Both the position numbers and the translations under genes were made by a program. Shown piece by piece: positions 1 to 12,403 of a DNA stretch of 64,000 nucleotides. The notes beneath the pieces are model-generated. The model ran no database searches. It was not told the DNA's origin and saw only the letters and a program-made list of their open reading frames with translations. Each line of letters starts with the position of its first letter. Position 1 is the stretch's first letter. This DNA is from Onchidella celtica (taxonomy: Eukaryota > Mollusca > Gastropoda > Systellommatophora > Onchidiidae): the NCBI GenBank assembly GCA_963931925.1, contig OZ007573.1:39406296-39470295 (forward strand). Reading direction: 5' to 3'.

Positions 1-60
1 ATGACACAGGTAATTTTTTTCTGAAAATAAGATGGACGGGGGAATGGTAGGGGGGGGGGG

Positions 61-490
61 GGACACGGTGGTCTAGAGGCAAGGTGCTCGCCTATCATGC
101 CGAAGGTACCGGGTTCGAATCCCTGTTGATGCAGGCATTTTGGAATTTGGGGATTTTCTCATATTTTCCTGTCCCTGATCCTATGGTAGGTAGGATCGAG
201 CACCTAGTCTCTCGGAAAGGACGAAAACCTCGGTAGACCCCTGTTCACGTTGCACATGTCGAAGACACCTTGGCAGTTGGAAATCGAAAAGAGAAAGCCG
301 AACTGACAGCTGTCCGGGCAAAATTAATAAAATTTATCCCTACCACTCCCCCACCCCTAACAAAAAAACGCCGACTGGCGCTACGCTGTGGAGTCGACGT
401 GTCTGCTCCAATTCTAACACTGGGCTGCAATGACACAAAGGCAAATTTCACAAGGGACATTAAGGAAATATACAAAATACAAACTACAAA
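61..490 (+). mobile_element. tRNA-derived SINE, near full length (copy 1)
   Basis: The 5' head has a tRNA-like A box (tggtctagaggcaagg) and a B box (gggttcgaatcc) about 45 bases later. A body shared with other copies follows: a 'cctgtccctgatcctatgg' block, then 'ccttggcagttggaaatcg', then 'gcaatgacacaaaggcaaatt', ending in an A-rich tail near 470-490. The same order of blocks recurs at 7.8, 35.0, 39.3, 56.5 and 57.5 kb, which defines the family. The short open frames inside it are accidental. Confidence 0.85.
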
Positions 491-599
491 AAACTACAGG
501 GGAACAGTTCTGACCAAAAACAAACGGAAAAGGGCATTAGTAGAGCTTAGGATGCTATGCCTGTTTAAAGCTGGTGTTACAGAGTGGGTATTATGACTG

Positions 600-1455
600 C
601 ATTTTAAATCGAGAGGTATTTATTATTTACTCTTTCGTACCATGCCACACACTAAGAACAATCTGAATAAGTTTCATAAACAGACCTGCAGGGCCACAAA
701 TTTAATTACATTAAATTTCCTAACAATTTTGTCTAGATCTCTTACATACTAAAAGACAACATCAGCAGCATCAAATGAAAATTCAATAATATGTCACTAG
801 AAGTCTCCTCTAGATTCCTATAAGATTAAGATCATTCTGACTCACTAACAATTTAAGTACTAGTTATATATCTCTCAGATATAGTCTGCCTACTATCTAT
901 CAAGCAATATACTAATATCGTCTCTGGCGACGATGTCATCTCAGCTATTTGTGCCTACCGCTTATAATGGATCAAGCTCGTCAATATAAACTGACGTAGT
1001 TAAGTCTATTGGATCTACTCTAGGATGGGCTGGCAATCCCCAGCCTCATCCAGACAAATCAATCCCAATTCACAGATGTGTATGCCAAACATTCATACTC
1101 GTTGCAAGTCAATATAATTCTTTGTCTTGCATTCTTGGGTAGCACTCCTAGCATATGCGGCAATCCTGTCCTACTGGATAAATTATGTTCAGCTCCTCGT
1201 TCATTGTTGAATCATCAAAGGACAAACACTTACACTTGGTCCCTGGTATAGGAAAACCAGGGAACAGTAGACAATAGCAGTGGGCATATCTCATTCAAGC
1301 ATATGGCTTCATCTCAATGTCTATAGTGGACTAGACATGAATCAACAGTCTTATGATTCTTCAGGCAGAATCGTGCCGACGCCTGCACAGATTGGAATTT
1401 TCTGTATGGAGTAATGGACATAGGTATGGCTACGCTTTTATACTGTGCAGCCACC
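600..1455. other. AT-rich stretch, no gene seen
   Basis: I see no supported coding sequence, RNA gene or tandem repeat. It may be the diverged 5' part of the LTR-related sequence that becomes recognisable after about 1460, but I could not align it. Confidence 0.4.
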
Positions 1456-1459
1456 TGCA

Positions 1460-1935
1460 AATTACCGTCCAAATCCCTAGATTTGGTTGGTGCATCCATG
1501 CGAGCTCATCTCGCAGTATTAATAGATTCTACGTGGGAGTTGGTCACGGCCTTGTACTAAAAACAGACAAGGTCAATTTAAAATGTCAAAACAATTACTG
1601 AAATCTTTAAACCCTCGTGCTTTCTACATTTTATGTACGAATTTCTGAACGCGACTAAGCGTCTTAAACTATCTATCCTTATTCACCCCTTCTCTTCCCT
1701 TAAAAGTGTTCATCAAAATCACGGGGTCGAGAATTGCACTGTCACCCCTAACTTATCCATTTATTCTATCTCGCCCCACTTTCTTTCCATCTCTAAGAAA
1801 AAGTGTTTCAAAAACAAACTGTTCACGAGAACAGTTCAAGGACAATTTACGCTGGTTATAATCAACGAGACCGTGAAAAATCAAGTCCTTGCAAGTCGTG
1901 ACCCAGCACGACAATTATAGCATTAACCCCTGACA
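1460..1935 (-). mobile_element. Diverged LTR fragment of the 41.7-50.5 kb gypsy family
   Basis: This stretch aligns by eye with the last third of the LTRs at 41672-42882 and 49328-50538. Shared blocks include 'cgtgctttctac', 'atcaaaatcacggggtcgag' and 'acgctggttataatcaac'. It ends in 'ccctgaca' where the intact LTRs end in 'catgaca'. Divergence is clearly much higher than between the two intact LTRs, so this is an older solo or broken LTR. I found no internal retroelement sequence beside it. Confidence 0.7.
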
Positions 1936-4900
1936 GCTGGGATTTGACATACCATTGGCCACAAAGTCAGACTGTCTAAGCAAGCTCATGGCAATGAATG
2001 CAGTGGGAATTTGAAAGACTTCCCACAAAATTTCACTATCCCCATTGTCTAGATTTTCTTCTGAGAGTGTACCATAACACGTCCGCATAAAAGCATTATG
2101 AGAGTCGGCGTTTAGCACATTAAGTTTGAAAGTTGCTCCTTTGACACGTTGACCACACGTGACCCAAGTTCAACCTGACATTTCAGCGTCTATTATTATC
2201 CAATAATTCATTGGAATGACTTTCTAATTCATAGCTTCAAAGTACGACTCTTGTTTTTTTTCTTTTTCTGTCCAGTGCATTTATAACAGAAAAAAAAAAT
2301 TAAGGTTAGGATTAGGTTCAGATTCCGCTTTTTGGTCACAAATATTCTTTCTCGCCGAAATGGCCCTTGTTTGAGTTTAAATGGGCTGGAAATGAAACAA
2401 CAAAAATTCTTTTGGTTGTGTCTCCCAGGGAATTACTGCCGTTATTTATTACTGCTAGAATTGATGTAGCTTATAGGAAGTTCTTATTCAGGAACATTTC
2501 ATCTCAAGGTGAATTTTCAAACGCCTTTTTCAATTTGCATCTCTCAAGGAAATTAATTATTTTTGGTGGATAATTTGTATCACATATAAACTATACACAC
2601 GCAATGTTCTGATGTAGTTTGAAAAAATGACCAAAAAATCTGAAGCAGATCCTTGATAAATTTACCTCACATTCTCGTACAAATATGAAATATCATGAGG
2701 TAAATATAACTGGCAATGGGACACAAATCAGCTCTGCACTTTACTTGAAGATCCTGCCCTAATATAAGAAATATGATCTACTAAAGAAAATTCAAAATTG
2801 TGTTTGTTTTTTTTTCGATTGGCTAATCAATGGGAATGAATTAGTTGCGTAAATTTTCTGCACGATTTGTTTTCTTTTTGGATTTGCCCCGCGACGACAT
2901 CCTCTATACTAGTTCTCTTCTTTGGAATGAGCGAAGTCAACATCATCTTTCTTGAAAATTGTCTGACGGATTTTTTTGTTGTTGTTGTTGAAATTTTGCA
3001 TGTGCTCACATTTTACTCCAAACTTCATGGAACTACTGTTTCATTTGTTACACTGTAGCCTGATTTTGCGTCTGCATCTTTGGGCTTACTAAAAAAAAAT
3101 CATTAAAAGACCGAGTTATTCAAAAACTATTTTTATTTTTTAAAACTGTTCGAAACACTAAAACATTTTCAACAAATATGTCCTTTCTTGCATGGAATAT
3201 TGTTCAATAGCACATCTTTTTCCCGTTCAAGGTAAACACATATTTTAGTGTTTCGCATATTCATGGAGGTTAGCACTGCAGAGATTTTTTTTATTTTTTT
3301 TTTGTAATAGTATATTCTGATGATTTTTACAAAGCGCAAAGAAGCAAACTCAAAATCAGGCTACCCTAACAACTAAAAATCAGTTCCGTGAGATTTAGTG
3401 TGAAATGGGAGCACATGCAAAATTTCGAATACACCCAACAGTCAGCCTTCGAGAAAATAGATGTTAAGCCCGCTCAATTTAAAAAAAATAAAAAATTTAA
3501 AAATTAAAAAAGACACAGTATAGGCGGAGGACAAGAAAAATGGCCGCCGGGCCAAAGTTCAATTCCAGACGCATTCAACCTGTAAGTGTACTTGATTACG
3601 TCACTTTCAAAGGCCAGATATTTCACACTTTTCTCCATGAGACTACATCAGCGGAATGAACCATTAATTAGACCAGGGTTTCTTTTAGGTGATTTCTTTT
3701 TGTTACGCCTCAATGTTCGACATGTGAAATGCATGACAAGATAGGCGGTAAAGCAGATACAAAGTTACAGGGGAACCAAAAATTGTCTATACGCACAGAG
3801 TGAATGGAGCCCTTTGCCCGAAAAGAATCACCAAACATTGACATGATCTTTCTAAATTTGTCAGTGTCTTCAGTCAAAGTTCAATTTTGCTTGCCCACTC
3901 CAGAAAGGCTTCTCAAATTCATTTTCCTTTTTCGCTCCACTGCAAGAATGTGAAATATGATGTTAGGGATCGTGTGCTGCCTCGCTTTCTACGTGATAGA
4001 CGTGGAAGCATCCTGGCAAAGCTTGCACGGTTTTGTAAAAAAAAAAAAAATGTTTCTAAGGGCACGAATATCTTTAGCTGTCATAAGAAACAATCCTAGG
4101 GAGACCAGATTGCTACGGATCTGCTAGTATCAAGTCACGCAGCGTCTTTCTCTGAAATGGACAAAAAGAGAAAGAACAGAAAGAAAAAGAGAGAGAGAGA
4201 CAGAGAAGCAAAGGGCTTGCCCTTCCTGTTACTTAAATTTTAGAGCTGTTTTATTGCCTGGCTAGTCCGAAACGTTCACGAAGTCGCCATAATTGGATGG
4301 TGTTAACAGCAAGACTTCAACGGCAGCCCTGGACCGACTCCCTGCTGGGTGTGGACAGCACGGGGAATAAAAACATTCAAAGTGGCAGGGGATATTTATA
4401 AAATTTGGCCTGAGTTTGAATAAAGGAAGCTTTGAGATGGGAATACATACTTCTTGGTGGTCCAGAGGAAGGACGTTGTGATACAATGGTAAGTTGTGTT
4501 CTAACTCGAGTAGTCTTGATAATTGGATATAACTGTGCATCAGTGTTGGTGAGCACAGCAGTGACTCTTTTTTGTGTATCTCGCATTATCCTTAAATAAT
4601 GTAGAAAATAATATACCATTACCATTTATTTTGAACAGAACAAGGTAGATGCACGGGGAAGTTCAGTTGCTATTGGTAACCAAGCACATAATATTAAAGC
4701 CTTACACTAGTCACTAATTATAGCGCGTGAGAATCATTTGAAAGGATAGGTAATTGCCGCTATTATTGTAATGATGTTTCGTGGCAGCGGTGAAGTATTC
4801 GAAGAAAGTCTGTTTCGTTTTTCATTACTTTGAAAAGGTCAGTTCATGTCTCCCATTCAATGCATCAATTTATGTTTAGTATCATCTTAATTACCACCTG

Positions 4901-5433
4901 GCGAAATGTAGCCTACCAGTGGTAGATTTCTTTGATTTGGCGTTCGGTTACAGCTTGTTTCGCCAAGAAATGCTTCTCTGTTTGAAAAAGAAAATTGTTT
5001 CATAGTGTTTGGGTGACATGAGTTACATTACTGGTTATCTCATCAATTATTCACCAAAGCGGTTATGTCCCTTCTCTCTGAAAATATGCACAATTTGACG
5101 AAATGGATATATGAGCTCAAGAACTTGAAACATGTTTTTCATTCTCTCATGACCGGTGAGTCATAAATTATGCTTAACAAGCTATAGAAAAAAAAACATG
5201 TGCAGTGGAGGTTAAACGATTCTCCCTTCTGCAGTAAGCACATAACCTACCTTTGCTATGTAGAAAGGAAAAATTATGTGCTCTTTGCCAGTTCGCCATC
5301 TTAGAAGACACTATTGTTGTTTTGATGATTGAGTTCAGTGAGAATATAAATAGTTCAGAATCATAATATCACTTTCTTTGTTAAATACTCGATCATTGTG
5401 CTTACACAAATCTTTGCCTTTTCTTCTCCACAG
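1936..5433. other. Non-coding upstream region of the secreted-protein gene
   Basis: I saw no supported gene here. It contains A/T homopolymer runs and a short GA tract (4175-4205). A TATA-like motif lies at 5344-5350. The missing first coding exon of the gene at 5434 should lie somewhere in this stretch. The best donor-like site I noticed, after the ATG near 5153, has the wrong phase for that exon. Confidence 0.4.
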
Positions 5434-8400
5434 ACGTCTTTGCGGCTCGTGTCGTTCATAGGGATAATTCTGTCACTATCCTTAAGCTCGGCTAATGACA
5501 ACTACTTTAAAAACAACGCCAATAGCTATGGCCAAAATACCAATGCGTTCAAATCTGGCCAGAGTAACTTTGGCTCTTCAAGTGGCGTCTTGGGCAGCTT
5601 ACCTGGCATTTCTGCAGGAGGAGGGCGGTCATTGCAGCACCAACCTGGGCCAAAATCTAACTCATACAATGGCCTAGTCAAGCCAAATATAGATACCTAC
5701 AAGTCCGGGCAGCCACTGTCATCAAACAATCTTCTCGACCCCTACAGACGGGGAAACCAGCAACCAGGGCACGCCCCTATCAATAATAATGCCAATCAAC
5801 ATGGAATAAGCCGCCCATTGCGTCAGAACTATGCAAATAACCAACAACCTCAGGGTGGTGTTTTTAACCAAAATAACCCCTACGCATCTTCACGCAATTA
5901 CAAACAACCCAGCCTTTTCCGGCCAGTGGTCGTCCCCGATCAAGGCAAGACAAACTCCTATAACCCACACCAGCAATACGCTCCTGTCCTCTCTCATGCC
6001 TACATTCCCCCCACTACCTACAATGATGCTGGAGAGGCTGCACACGGCAACTCGCTCTACGACGTCACCAATCCCTTGTCCAACAAGAAGGAAATCATTA
6101 GTTCCTATCGACCTCAGAACAACTTCGTGGACCCCACCCATTTTATCATTCCATCTAAAGACAAATACGACATGATCAGTAACATATTTGGTGGCATTGA
6201 TCAAAGTGGTAACCCATCGGATAGGAAGACTGGAAGCAATCCATTTACGCAACCAAGGAGATCTTTGAGTTCGTCTCCGAGATACAGTGACATTGGTGAA
6301 GGTCTTAAAAATCTGGGTAAAAATTACCATTCACAGGGGCAAGACAATGCAGGCAACTTCAATCTCGGATTTTTCAAAGACGACCCCTACAGCAATCAAA
6401 AAGCTAAAACCGGAGTTGTTCCACAAGAAGCACCGAAATCAGGTTTGAGCAAGATAACCAACCCTTATGACCAACCCGCTAATCAAAAAGGCCTGGCAAA
6501 GCCCAATATTTATGCCTCACCAGTCAATGCAGAAGACGTTTACAAGAAAAATGTCGCAGACAATAAACAAACTCAATACAGCTCTACGCCTTACCAAACC
6601 GGCGTCTTGACAGGTTACAATTCAGGTCAAGGGTACCAGAACAATCAAGGCTTCAGCGGCCAGGGTGGCCAAAATTTTAATAACGCGTACGATACCAAAA
6701 GCCATGCTGGCAACACGGTTGTGTCACGTGGTCAAGGAGGTAATATCCAGGCTCCTCTCCTTCCACAAGGAAAGGCCGGCATCTTGCCCAACTATCAAAA
6801 TATAAATCTTTTTAACACACCTGCTCAGCCTAACCTTGGGAGCCCTCCATCGTATTCTGGCTCAAATGTCTTCAGCAATCAGAGTCCCACGCCTTTGTTT
6901 ACCAGCTTCACGCCGAACAAACGCATGTCTTTGGACGATTTCCGATCTAAAGACTTATTGGGAGGCAAGGACTTTGGAAAAACCGCATATGATCAAGCCC
7001 GACCAACCTCAGCGAGTATTCTTGGAAGCGACTTATACAGACAAAGCAGCTTTGGCAGAAATAACCTTCTAAGTACCAAACCGAATCAAAACGGTCAATA
7101 TGACAAAGGCGGCAGCGGTTTCAACCAGGTCTTTGGCAATACCCAGACCACAGGAAATGCCTATGACACCAGCAACAGCAACAGTCAAGGATACAACAAA
7201 GCCTTCGGTGATAATAAAGTGGCAGCAGGTGGTTCGTCCAACTTTGGCGGATTCCAGAAATATGGCACGAACAACGTATTCGGAAGTGGCAGTAACGTAG
7301 ATGCACGTAACAAATTCGGCGGCGCTGGCGGGGGAAATAAAGACGGCTTTGCAAACCAAGGTGGCTTTTCCAACTCCTACCAGTCCAAGGATAGCTTCAA
7401 GAATGGCGGTGGGTACAGTGACGGCAACACTTACGCAGATAACTACGGTTTCAGCGACAGCAACAGTCTAGGGAAGCAATTCAGTGACAGCGACCAGAAC
7501 CAACAAGATTACAGAGATGGGTATGACAACCAGCAGCAACTCGGGGGACAGAAGAGTTTTAGCAATTCCGATGCCTACAACGACGCTTATGCTGACGGTG
7601 AGTGAGTTACGAGAACTTGACAAACATTGTTTCGATGCCCACCTCACGTACTGGCGTATCAGCAATTTTCTCATTTTACACGAAAATGCTTCAAGGTTTT
7701 GTTACTTGTATTTTTCTTGGATGAGGCGAAAGCGTTTCTGAACTTTCAAGTTATACTGGTGACATCATTTTGTGAGAATACAGTGCTCATCGCGAGCTAT
7801 GACACGGTCTCGAGGCAAGGCCGCCTTTCATGCCGAAGGTACCGGGTTCGAATCCCGGTCGGTGCAGACATGTTGGAATTTTGGGATTTTTCTCATATTT
7901 TCCTGTCCCTGGTCCTATGGTAGGTAGGATCAAGCGCCTAGTCTTCTCAGAAAAATTCGGAGGGCTCATGTGCACGTTAAAGATACATTGGCAGTTGGAA
8001 ATCGGGAAGAGCAGGCCGAACAGGCCGCTGCCCGAGCAAAATTAAATAAAATTTATCCCTACCACTCCGTAAAATACAAGATACAAGGTAGACCTGACAT
8101 GAAAATCGTCAAAATCATCAATAAGCAGTATATGAGGTGGACAACGGTTTGCTCACCAGTCTTTCTGTGTTTCTGTGATTGAACTTAAAAGAAATCACCA
8201 TTTTTGCAGTTTTGTCCTCATTACAATCAATGTAAGTCATCCTTTCGTGAAGTGTTGAGGATCAGGAGGTCATTAACTATTAATTTTTTGTTCTGTTTTT
8301 AAGTAAGGAAAGGGGTTTAATACTTCATTTGCCTCATTGTTCGCCTACTGAGCGGATCAACGGAATTTTCCCTGGAGTCCTGGCACTTCTTCTGGCCTTG

Positions 8401-9883
8401 CTCGACCTGTTCACAACCCTGCATGGGAGGTCGGAGGGGGGTCCAGCAGGCCCTTTTTTAGCTTTCCTTATTATTTTGTTCCCCTTATATTCCGTATTTC
8501 ACTACCTTTCTACACATCTCCGCTTCCTTATCTTGGTTTTTTTGTTTTACCTTCTGTCTATTCCTTTCACTCTTTGGCTTTCTTCTCATTAGTATTAATA
8601 TGAGTAATTTCCCCTGAATTGTGCTAATTTTGTCTCTGTCAATGTTGCTGTAAAAAAACTAAATATTAAAATATGGACAACTATGTAAATATTCAAACGA
8701 ACGGATTATCTGTCTTTTAAAATCAAAGCCTCCTTGGCTGACGTTCATCTCAAGAATTGCTAGTTCGTGCACTTACCATTTTCATTGCCACACTTAAATT
8801 CGCATCTTTTTTTTTTCATTTTCATTTACCGGTACTGATCTTGTGACTTTGGTCATAGGACAATACATAAAAGTGTTACAGTTAAGAGCATTGGACTGGT
8901 GTCTGGACAGAGAGGCATAAATTATATTGCAGCCTACTGTTTGAGTTAATAGCTGGCTCAAACCTAACACGCTGCGAAGCAAATAAGCTGGGAGCCTTTG
9001 GAATGTTCAACTTGCATAATGATATCATGCCTGTATATGAAGTATATTCTTATAGAGAATGTAATCTTAAAGAACTGAGTTAACATCCATTTATGATAGA
9101 GATAATCTTATGGCTAGATTCACTGACTTGTTGATTGGTGGTTGGTTTGAGATCTGTGGTGTAGGGGGATCCCTGCTGTCAGTATTTACACTTCGCTTTT
9201 CTTGCTTTTATTTATTTCTTTTCTTTCTTCTGTTTTGCTTGTTTCTTGTCGTCTTTTACCAAGACTTCCGGCTTCCTCTCCTTCTTCTTCTCCTGCATCT
9301 TTTCTCTTCCTCTTCTTCAATGTTCTTCTTCTTTTTCTTCTTGTTAGCCTCAAAAGGGCTGTTTTGTCTGGTGCCTTAGAGTTAGATATAGGTAGAGATG
9401 GTTGATTGGTGGGTATGCCGGTTCAGTATGTGAATTGGTTGGTTGGTTGGTTAGTTGACTGGTTGGTTGGTTGGTAGGTTGGTTAGTGGGCCAACAGTGA
9501 AATTGTTGAAAAAAAGGAAACTGTTGATTATAATAACTATCATTTTTCAATTCTATTTTCTCTCTCCTCCCCCCCCCCCCGCTCCCTCCCCGTCCCGAAC
9601 CATCACCAATCCTGATTCCACAGGAAGAAAATACGATTTGAGTGACGGCTACACCGACAAAATCAACTACAACAACAAAGACTCGGATGCCACGCAAGCG
9701 CAGTACAGCACAGATCAAGGCTACAAAGAGGGCGTGGCAAATGTAGGCTCCGCCCTATCTGGTGCCATCAACAAGAATCCTTACAGTGGACTGAATAAAC
9801 CTGTCACGGATGGACTGAACCAAAATGCCAATTATAAACCTTTCCACGTGAATGGTCCAGTCTTTGGTGACCAACACTTTTAA
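5434..9883 (+). CDS. Secreted Asn/Gly/Gln/Ser-rich low-complexity protein (two exons, first exon missing)
   Basis: Exon A is 5434-7597 and exon B is 9624-9883. Exon A follows a good acceptor (pyrimidine tract then cacag at 5429-5433) and ends at donor G|GTGAGT. Exon B follows ccacag. Phases agree (1 then 2), and the reading gives about 807 residues ending in a TAA. No in-frame ATG lies near the 5' end, so a small upstream exon must carry the start. The first 20 residues form a signal-peptide-like core (LVSFIGIILSLSLSSA, then NDN). The rest is low complexity, rich in N, G, Q, S, Y and K. It has recurring (N/D)PY motifs, several GxxF and AYD/AYN motifs, and no Cys or Trp that I could find. The C-terminal 40 residues are less repetitive. 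I do not recognise the family. An extracellular matrix, shell-matrix, mucus or adhesive protein would fit, but that is inference. Confidence 0.75.
7799..8095 (+). mobile_element. tRNA-derived SINE in the intron (copy 2)
   Basis: The head (A box region, then gggttcgaatcccgg at 7846-7860) and the 'tcctgtccctggtcctatgg' block match copy 1. The copy lies in the intron of the secreted-protein gene and loses the family 3' end after about 8070. Confidence 0.85.
9434..9486 (+). repeat. (GGTT)n microsatellite
   Basis: Imperfect ggtt repeats lie in the intron of the secreted-protein gene, about 140 bases before the exon B acceptor. Confidence 0.9.
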
Positions 9884-10083
9884 TTTCAGAATCTTATGTG
9901 ACTAATTTCATAATGTACTTTGTTACCGAAATATTTGGGGGACAATGCCACATTTGACATGGGTTTGAAAAGCAATTATAATCAGAGGGAGCTATTGTAA
10001 ATGTCTGAAGAATTCCCTTTTTATTTTGCAATGTATCAAAAACTGCAAAAAATTCTGGGCATTACTCTGATTTTTTTTCTTTG

Positions 10084-10127
10084 GGGCGGGGGGGGGTGGG
10101 GGGGGGGTGGGGGGGGGGGGGTGGGGG
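10084..10127 (+). repeat. Poly-G tract in the 3' UTR
   Basis: Five long G runs are separated by single C or T bases. The tract lies about 200 bases past the stop codon of the secreted-protein gene and just before a poly(A) signal. It has the form of a G-quadruplex-capable tract. Confidence 0.8.
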
Positions 10128-10141
10128 ATATTTTCGGTAAC

Positions 10142-10147
10142 ATTAAA
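10142..10147 (+). promoter_or_regulatory. Candidate poly(A) signal ATTAAA
   Basis: ATTAAA lies 259 bases past the stop of the secreted-protein gene, with a GT-rich stretch (tgtgtatc) about 20 bases downstream. This is plausible as the end of that transcript. Confidence 0.45.
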
Positions 10148-10199
10148 GAAATACAATTTTCAACAATGTGTATCATGCCTGACTGAAGTCTACATCTCC

Positions 10200-11482
10200 C
10201 CTCTCTGTTGCCTACATCTTAGCTCATTAATTCCTTCAGTGAATGGTTAACATCGCTGATTATCATCTTTGTTGACTCACAGTGAACTTGCAAAAAGGAA
10301 ATTTTGTGTCTGATTTCATACACTTTGTATTGTTATTTTGTGAAAAATTTGAGATTTAAGACTGCAATATTATGAATATGAATGTTAGGGGTAAGGGAAA
10401 ATAATATATTCGTTATCAGACACTAGACACGTTAGTTCATACAATTAATACAAAAACATCTATATATGCATCTATTATAAAAAAAAAACTCGCTTTTTTT
10501 GTAAAAGCCGTAGCTCGGCTATCTGTGCACCAATCGAGCTCAAATTTTGCATACAAATTTCTTTTGGTCTGAAGTTGATTCCTTGCTACACTCATTGCTG
10601 AACACTCTCCGTAAGTATTTTTTTGAACTACGCAAATTTGCATTTGTTCCAAATAAATACCATCCGGGCGTGAGTTTTTATGTGGCATGACGTCACTGAA
10701 TTTGCGGTCCACCGTGCGATCTCAACGTCCGGTTCCCCAAATTTGAAACCGTGCTTCCGAGTCCATTCATAACATTCGTGGTTCTTGCTGCACTTTGCTG
10801 TGCCAACGGTCAAGTAATGCTCCCTCCATTGCAGCCACCCCCAGACCTACTCACAACACTTTTCACTTCTCCCCCCCCCCCCCCCCAGCGAATTTCGCGG
10901 GTTCAATACTTGTATATATAAAAAATGAAAGTCTTGAGACAACGAAACTGCAGGAGTCCATCAGAGAGAAAAAAACCTACATGTATATAATAATATATAC
11001 GAGTACAATTATGACGTACATTAAGGCATAACGAATGTAATATTTATAAAAATAGATGGAAAAAATGTAATTACTCAGCACAGCCACTTATAGGGAAAGA
11101 TGTTACTTATATAATCACACGTAAACCTACTGTTCTTCTTAACAGTTATCATGTTTATCAAATATTATGACAGTGAACGGGGAGACTGTGCGACATTATT
11201 AAACATGTAATAAATCATCATTCACGATTTCACTGCTCAACTGTTTGTGCCTTTGTATAATATTGCTTTCATGTCTTGACGTAAGCGTGACAAACTCTAG
11301 CTGTTATCGGTTTAACACCTCATACTGTACATGTAATGTTCCACAGCCCGCAGCCGTGTACATCAAGCGTTGTCTTCACGCATAGCAAATTCTAATCATT
11401 CATCAATCTGAACATCTTTGGACTACTTCACTTAGTAAACCCCGACCATGCACCCCTACAAGAGGTTGCAAACGTGGTTTTA
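10200..11482. other. Intergenic, no gene seen
   Basis: AT-rich DNA with a C homopolymer (10870-10888). The short minus-strand open frames at 10437-10813 have no recognisable domain. Confidence 0.4.
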
Positions 11483-11659
11483 GAGCTATGGCAAACGTCG
11501 AATAAACGAGTGAATTAATTACTTGCGAATGGGCTCGACCATTGAACTTAATGGAACAAGTGCCCGTCAGCATGTGTAACAAACTCTATTGGGTACAGTG
11601 GTCGAGTTCATTCGCGAGCCATCAACTCGTGTGTTTGTATGACTACTGTGCCATAGCTC
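11483..11659. repeat. Inverted repeat, MITE-like
   Basis: The ends match as reverse complements (gagctatggca on the left, tgccatagctc on the right). A second inverted block follows (acttgcgaatgggctcgacca against tggtcgagttcattcgcgag). The whole is about 177 bp and could fold into an imperfect hairpin. I could not define a target duplication. Confidence 0.6.
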
Positions 11660-12403
11660 ATAGCTTTGATAGTGATATTATATAAATCATACTTATTGGC
11701 ACTCAGGTCGCTAATCACAACCTTTCCATTAATGTGAATTATTATTCGAAGACGCCCGTAGCAAATTTCACACCACTTTCTCTCTAGATTTTCACAGTAA
11801 CATTGAACTGCCCACCTTGACCTTAAATGCTTATCGGTCTACCCATATCCCCAGATCACAAGTGTGCATGTCGATTTTTTTGTTTTTTACATTTCAAAGC
11901 GTTCCCGAATAACACACTCCTTATCAAAGATACCAGGCAGAAGTCAGATTTCATAGGACAGCAACAACAATATATAAGAAAATACAAAACGAAAAAATAC
12001 CAGTATCAGTGTAAATTTAATACATTTTGATATAAATCTGCACATAAACAGTATCACAACCTCCCTGTCTAGATATACCTCTTTTGTCTCCGTCTCTAGC
12101 CCTCCCCCGATCTGTCCCTGTGCTTCTCTGTGCGTCAGCTTGTCTACACATTTCTCTTATTGTGTGAATTTCTCAGACACTCTATGTCTCCGTTCTGTCT
12201 TTCAACGTGTCCGTCATCCAGTCTGTCTGTCTGTCTGTTTATCTCATTGTATTTCTCATTAAAGTTCAGTTAAAGCGACATAAAAATTCCCTCGGTTTTG
12301 TTTCTGCATTGTTAATTGCATAGTTTAAAAATACAAAACAAATTGTAAATGCATTCATTCTTCCCTCACGGGCACAGAAAATAGCAACACATTTATCTAT
12401 AAC

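Noticed and set aside
270-596. 108-codon open frame on +
   Set aside because: It lies inside the SINE body, and similar frames appear in other copies with different breaks.
4262-4625. Overlapping minus-strand open frames of about 90 codons
   Set aside because: No recognisable domain, no splice support, and two frames overlap. Treated as chance.
5098-5175. ATG before the gtgagt donor near 5160 as first exon of the secreted protein
   Set aside because: The donor leaves phase 1, while the exon at 5434 needs phase 0. Joining them gives a frame that soon stops.
7798-7870. A tRNA gene call for the SINE heads
   Set aside because: The heads keep A and B boxes but are fused to the shared SINE body and do not form a closed acceptor arm.
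9350-9718. Minus-strand frame with Asn-Gln-Pro-Thr repeats
   Set aside because: It is the reverse of the (GGTT)n microsatellite and part of exon B of the secreted-protein gene.
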